A DNA stretch of 64,000 nucleotides, from NCBI RefSeq assembly GCF_019925205.1, contig NC_083568.1, positions 30,688,393 to 30,752,392 on the forward strand, given 5' to 3'. Under the pieces are notes generated by a model. The model did not search any database and was not told the DNA's origin. It saw only the letters and a program-made list of their open reading frames with translations. This document shows, piece by piece, positions 60,056 to 64,000 of this stretch. A program made the position numbers and the translations under genes. This stretch comes from Metopolophium dirhodum (lineage: Eukaryota > Arthropoda > Insecta > Hemiptera > Aphididae). Position 1 is the first letter of the stretch. The number at the start of each line of letters is the position of its first letter.

Positions 60056-60728
60056 AACAGATTAGTTTTTTCTAATTGTTCCAAGTGGAGTAAAAATATG
60101 GATCCAGAATGTTCAATCTCCAGAGTACCAATGATAACATTAGCAATAAAGAGTCCTTCAACGTCCGCTGTTTCATCGATACTTGCCCAGATGCGGTTAT
60201 TAGCTAATTGAGTTCTAATTGTTTTGATAGTTTCATTGTAAATATCATCAACGTACAATTTTCTCAGTGTTGATTCGTCTGTAATATGATTTCTAAAAAT
60301 TGTCGAAATTTTACATTGGATAACTTGTTTAATGGTATATTTGCAGAAATAAGAGTCTTGCATAGATCGATATTAAAAGTACATTTTTGTGGAATATTTG
60401 TAAGTAACTGCTGTTTCTTTTCAATTTTATTTTGCTCTTGTTTAATGGCTTTTAAATGTTTATCCGTTTTTAAATGTTGAGTAACGTTAAACTTTTTGTC
60501 ACTATTAACCTTGCATTCGCACAATTTGCAAAACAGAATACTTGCGTCAATCAAAAAAACCTCATCGCCAAACTCGGACACAAAATATCTTAGTCTCGAA
60601 TAGTTCGATCTTTCGGCATTTTACGTTTAATATCAAAACAGAAAAACAAGCAATACACAATCGAGTAATGAAAAAATATGAAACAAAATCATGGAGAACT
60701 GACTGACGCTGAAATACATACAACAGTT

Positions 60729-61287
60729 TATTTATTTATTTATAATATATAAACGCCAAACGGCAATTTTAAATTAACAGATTAAGTTTAAATTTAATAG
60801 ATATAACAATAATATAATAATACAAATACACACAAAATTAGAACATATGAAAAAACACAACATAATATAAACTAAATGGTAATACCTTAATTTAGTAATA
60901 TAAATCTATGATAATATAACATATTTATAACAATGATATTATTTAATTACTTATTAAAATTAAAATTAAGATTGTTAAGATTACGAAGCATTCTGTGCAA
61001 GGGGTGATTATGTCCGTATAATGTATTGTGAGTTGGAACTTGGAAGAGTGCGTGATTTCTGGAGAAGAAGGAAAGGATACGAAAACATATTTTAGAGAGG
61101 AGATCGGGTGCATCTATGGTGCCACCTAGGAGCGAGGTTATAAAGCGCTCATCAGCATCTTGTCGACGAGTTGACAGCATTGGTATACCCAATGAACTAC
61201 GAATTAAGGAATAGTCATGCGTAGGGTGAGGTATCTTCATTATGTAGGCAATGTAGGAGAGAAATCTATTTTGTACACGCTCGAGTG
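60729..61287 (-). mobile_element. Jockey-type LINE 3' fragment
   Basis: The minus-strand frame LERVQNRFLSYIAYIMKIPH continues through HDYSLIRSSLGIPML to NHPLHRMLRNLNN, the Jockey ORF2 C-terminus. A short possible duplication ACAGTT flanks it (60723-60728, 61288-61293), and a TTTATTTA-rich run is the tail side. It inserted in the 5' region of the hAT element. Confidence 0.75.
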
Positions 61288-61360
61288 ACAGTTGAAGGTA
61301 TATTATAGAATATCCTATAATAAGTAGCAAATACTATAAAATCCGAACCCTGGTTATTAC

Positions 61361-63187
61361 TATTTACCTATTAGTTGTTAATCATTATGGTTTTATGGGC
61401 TGATTTTGTAATTTTTTTTTTAAAAAAAGTAAAAAACGTAACGTGGTTAAATATAATTTAAGGTAATGCAAATGTAATTTAAACACATACATTGAATGTG
61501 ACGAGTAAATAACGTAATCTTATTACTTTCCTTGCTAAAATAGTCAAATGTTTAATTTGACCTCTAAACGAGAGCTTCGCGTCATCATGTGAATGATTTG
61601 AATGAATTTCAATATGCGCGCAGCGGTTGATTATACCGTATGGTTACTAATATAATAGTGATATCATATTAAAATTTTAACTTAAAATAATCAATAATTT
61701 TACATTATATACACCATTGATACCATGAGTAGCATAGGCGCAGATAACGGTGGATTAAGGGCTAAGCTCCCTTAACAATATCAATAACCTGTCTACAAAG
61801 TCCAAACATTTCCTACACTGTTATACCCTACACCTATACGACTACACCGTTTCAGTGGTTGCTTTTAAATGGCTTGGTAGGTATAGTGGCATACTGGCAT
61901 GACTAAAAAATAAGTTTCATATTTTGAAAATGAGTGACGGACTAAACAAAAATAGACTTTAACAATACTGGATGAAACTTTGAGATGTAATTTTTAGTAA
62001 ATGGATATTATAATAAGCTATTAAATGTTTATTAAAATACAACTTGTAACAGGTGTCAGGTTCTAGGTATGAAGCTTAAATAATAATATCAGTTCAAGTT
62101 CGGATATATAATTCGGAGGCAATTTATTAACAAAGATTTTAGGTACAATAAATTATGCATGATGTACTTACAGTATCAGTTAAAGAAGAAATATAAGTAT
62201 TAAGTAGGTATTTTAGGTACCTATTTTAGATTCTGATTGGAGCGATGATTGTATTGATTTTACAATGATGTGTTTTTAATTATTTTATTTTATTTTTGTG
62301 TCATCACATTTTGGTGCAGTAAAAATGCTTAACAGCTTTTCTACTTCAGCGTCGTTTCTGGAATTAAAGAGAATCTAGTTGGTTTAATATAAAAATATTA
62401 AAATATATAATAAAATTTATTTAACATAGTTATTTATTATTTATTATGACTCAACTGGCTGAGCTCTTTGGGCACAAATATAATTCTACACACTCAATAC
62501 AATATATTATAATATAACTATATATCATAATGATATCAGACAATGTAATGTAGTCATAATGTCATACAGATAACTCACTTTTAAATTAATAAATCAATAA
62601 AATCCCATAAGGTGCCCACAATAATATTTTTACCTTTAAGTTTTAGTATTCACTTTAATATTAATGTTTTTATAACTTGAATTGCAATAGGTATTTATAA
62701 ATTATAATGTTTACTTGGTCTGTAGAATTGTCTTAAAGAAAATCAACTTCTCAAAAATGGTCAATACATCGGCACGACTTCCTAGTTCCTCGTAGGTACT
62801 ATTATTATATTTCAGTTTTGAAAACCATGATATAATACATTGTGTATTTGTGTGAACTAAAAACAGAAACAGTAAATCATCAAGTTACTATCAGCAAAAT
62901 ATTTAAAATTTTAGATACCTCAGACAACTACTTACTTACGTGTGTCGTGTTTGAACTATTCAACTATGAGACGCGAGTTAGACAATAGAGTATAGACATT
63001 ACAAAATGTCTGTAAACCAAAAAGTCTAAAACTAGCCATTAATCAGTAATAGTTATTATTGACCGCGGACTAAGATATAATGGACTGGGAACGAGCAGCT
63101 TATCAGTGGCCTCGAAACTATGTTCAAGAGGCAAATGCGGGGGGTCGCAATCATAATTGAGAGTTTACACCGCCATCATATCATTAA
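61361..63187. other. Gene-poor A+T-rich interval
   Basis: A block at 61735 (ATAGGCGCAGATAACGG) resembles a hAT-type terminus without a partner. No coding sequence supported. Confidence 0.5.
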
Positions 63188-63207
63188 AGGACTATCCAAG
63201 GGAAAAT

Positions 63208-64000
63208 TAAAAAAAAATATTATTATGAAATATTGTAGAATGAAAACAATTAGGAATTTTGTTTAAATACATTCCATTAAACTTGAGATGTATTCTTTTG
63301 GGCATATATTTCAAGCGAACATTATGGTAGGACTCCAAGCGACCAGTATGTACAAAATGTTTTGCGTGTTGTAAATCTTTTTACAAATATTTAGCCATAA
63401 TAATTTTTTTTAACGCAAAGTAAGACTCACTATTAGGATGTATCCAAAGCTTTTTTTTTAAGTCTTCATCGTTTAACTTTTCGTGTTCACATTTTTTTGT
63501 TTTGCCATTATCTTCCCATTCGTGCACATTACTAATGTGGTTAAGAACTGAAGTGAATTTTTCAACGAGTAATGATCCGTCACCGTTACAAGTTTGAGAC
63601 GACCACCATAAATGGTTATTTATGCTCGTTTTCCATAAATATGCATCTGGATATTTTTTGTCAAGTCCTTTCAATCTTTTCGACAAACTCTTAGACAAAT
63701 GCCATACATCAAATTCATGTTCAATTTGAGGATATTTTGTACGTAAAAAATATCGAATACCTCTATGTCGATCCGTTAGAAATAGTTCTATATTACAATT
63801 TTCTTCTTCAATTAATTTATCGATTAACGATTCGCAAGCTTTTCGTTCCAAATCCCCAGAACCCATACCTTTTTGGACTAAATTAAAATCAATTATTTTA
63901 CTGCTATGTAAGTCCATTACTGAGTAAGTGCAATGTTTTGCGCAGAAACCCGGGGAATCAAATTGCCCATCTCCGGCCAACCAAATATTTTTTTCAGAAT
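63208..64000 (-). pseudogene. Kolobok-like DDE transposase, partial and broken
   Basis: The minus-strand frame enters from the right edge (KKNIWLAGDGQFDSPGFC) and runs to a TAA at 63381-63383. The same frame then continues as KDLQHAKHFVHTGRLESYH to about 63208. Candidate catalytic residues are D of AGDGQFDSPG, D of LTDRHRGIRYF and E of TGRLESYH. The conserved EHEFDVWHLSKSLSKRLK and NHLWWSSQTC blocks lie between. This domain pattern is found in transposases I associate with Kolobok-type (TTAA) elements; that name is from memory and unverified. TTAA followed by AGGACTATCC at 63184 may be the element's end. Confidence 0.7.

Larger units (their letters stand above)
57850..60620 (-). pseudogene. 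hAT transposase relic (CGGBP/BED-like finger, catalytic fragments, hATC)
   Basis: Minus-strand blocks in order. 60600-60264 holds a zinc finger (ILFCKLCECKVNSDKKFNVT, then H...H) and FNIDLCKTLISANIPL. 60363-60060 holds STLRKLYVDDIYNETI and the catalytic-type RIWASIDETADVEG. After the insertion, 58740-58389 holds LSTISKVFDKSMSKLW, then KMIHVTCATHGLHRIAEQ, and ends DSIITRWGS. 58135-57850 holds the C-terminal hATC dimerisation pattern (SPITLVDIERSFSTFK, then NLAKHLIIQCN). Several frameshifts and stops show that it is inactive. Confidence 0.8.
57491..61352 (-). mobile_element. hAT transposon with nested insertions (3.86 kb)
   Basis: The ends are CAGGATTCAGATTTTATAG and, in reverse complement, CAGGGTTCGGATTTTATAG. 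A perfect 8-bp duplication GTTATTAC flanks it (57483-57490, 61353-61360). Inside lies a minus-strand hAT transposase in pieces, split by an insertion of about 1.3 kb that itself holds a retroposed LINE end, plus a second LINE insertion near the transposase 5' side. Confidence 0.9.

Overview
The window looks like nuclear DNA of a sap-sucking insect, most likely an aphid. The evidence is strong A+T richness, GT-AG introns, a cytochrome b insert that reads only with the invertebrate mitochondrial code, a C2H2 zinc-finger gene, and a dense layer of insect-type transposons (BEL/Pao, Ty3/gypsy, Jockey, hAT, Harbinger, piggyBac-like, TTAA palindromic MITEs). The species assignment is inference; no database search was possible.

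Layout. (1) 1-8931 and 14352-14720: a satellite array with a 1510-bp monomer and a 782-bp deletion variant, showing a six-monomer higher-order period of about 7603 bp. (2) 8932-14351: a 5420-bp element with TTAA target duplication and 20-bp terminal inverted repeats, inserted inside a satellite monomer. It carries a baculovirus-F/errantivirus-type envelope fusion gene with an apparent spliced 5' leader. A reading-frame break separates its ectodomain from its membrane anchor. (3) 14.7-30.2 kb: gene-poor DNA with hAT elements bounded by exact or near-exact 8-bp duplications, a solo LTR inside a MITE, a Harbinger transposase relic, Jockey-type LINE relics and a short polyadenylated retroposed insert. 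(4) 30475-48868: a minus-strand zinc-finger gene. Its 21-finger terminal exon (30475-32485) is phase-compatible with a small acidic exon (48663-48868). The roughly 16-kb intron between them holds TTAA MITEs, a truncated gypsy element joined to a NUMT, a young complete BEL/Pao retrotransposon (37692-44470, 551-bp LTRs) and a MULE/FLYWCH relic. (5) 49-57 kb: more hAT and piggyBac-type elements. (6) 57491-61352: a hAT transposon with a decayed transposase, broken by nested insertions. (7) 63210-64000: a broken TTAA-type (Kolobok-like) transposase running off the window.

The zinc-finger gene is the only probable host gene. The envelope gene is either a captured gene on its way to host use or mobile cargo. 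The most notable signals are that envelope-bearing TTAA element and a set of hAT-like elements whose interiors are arrays of one short word, a different word in each element.
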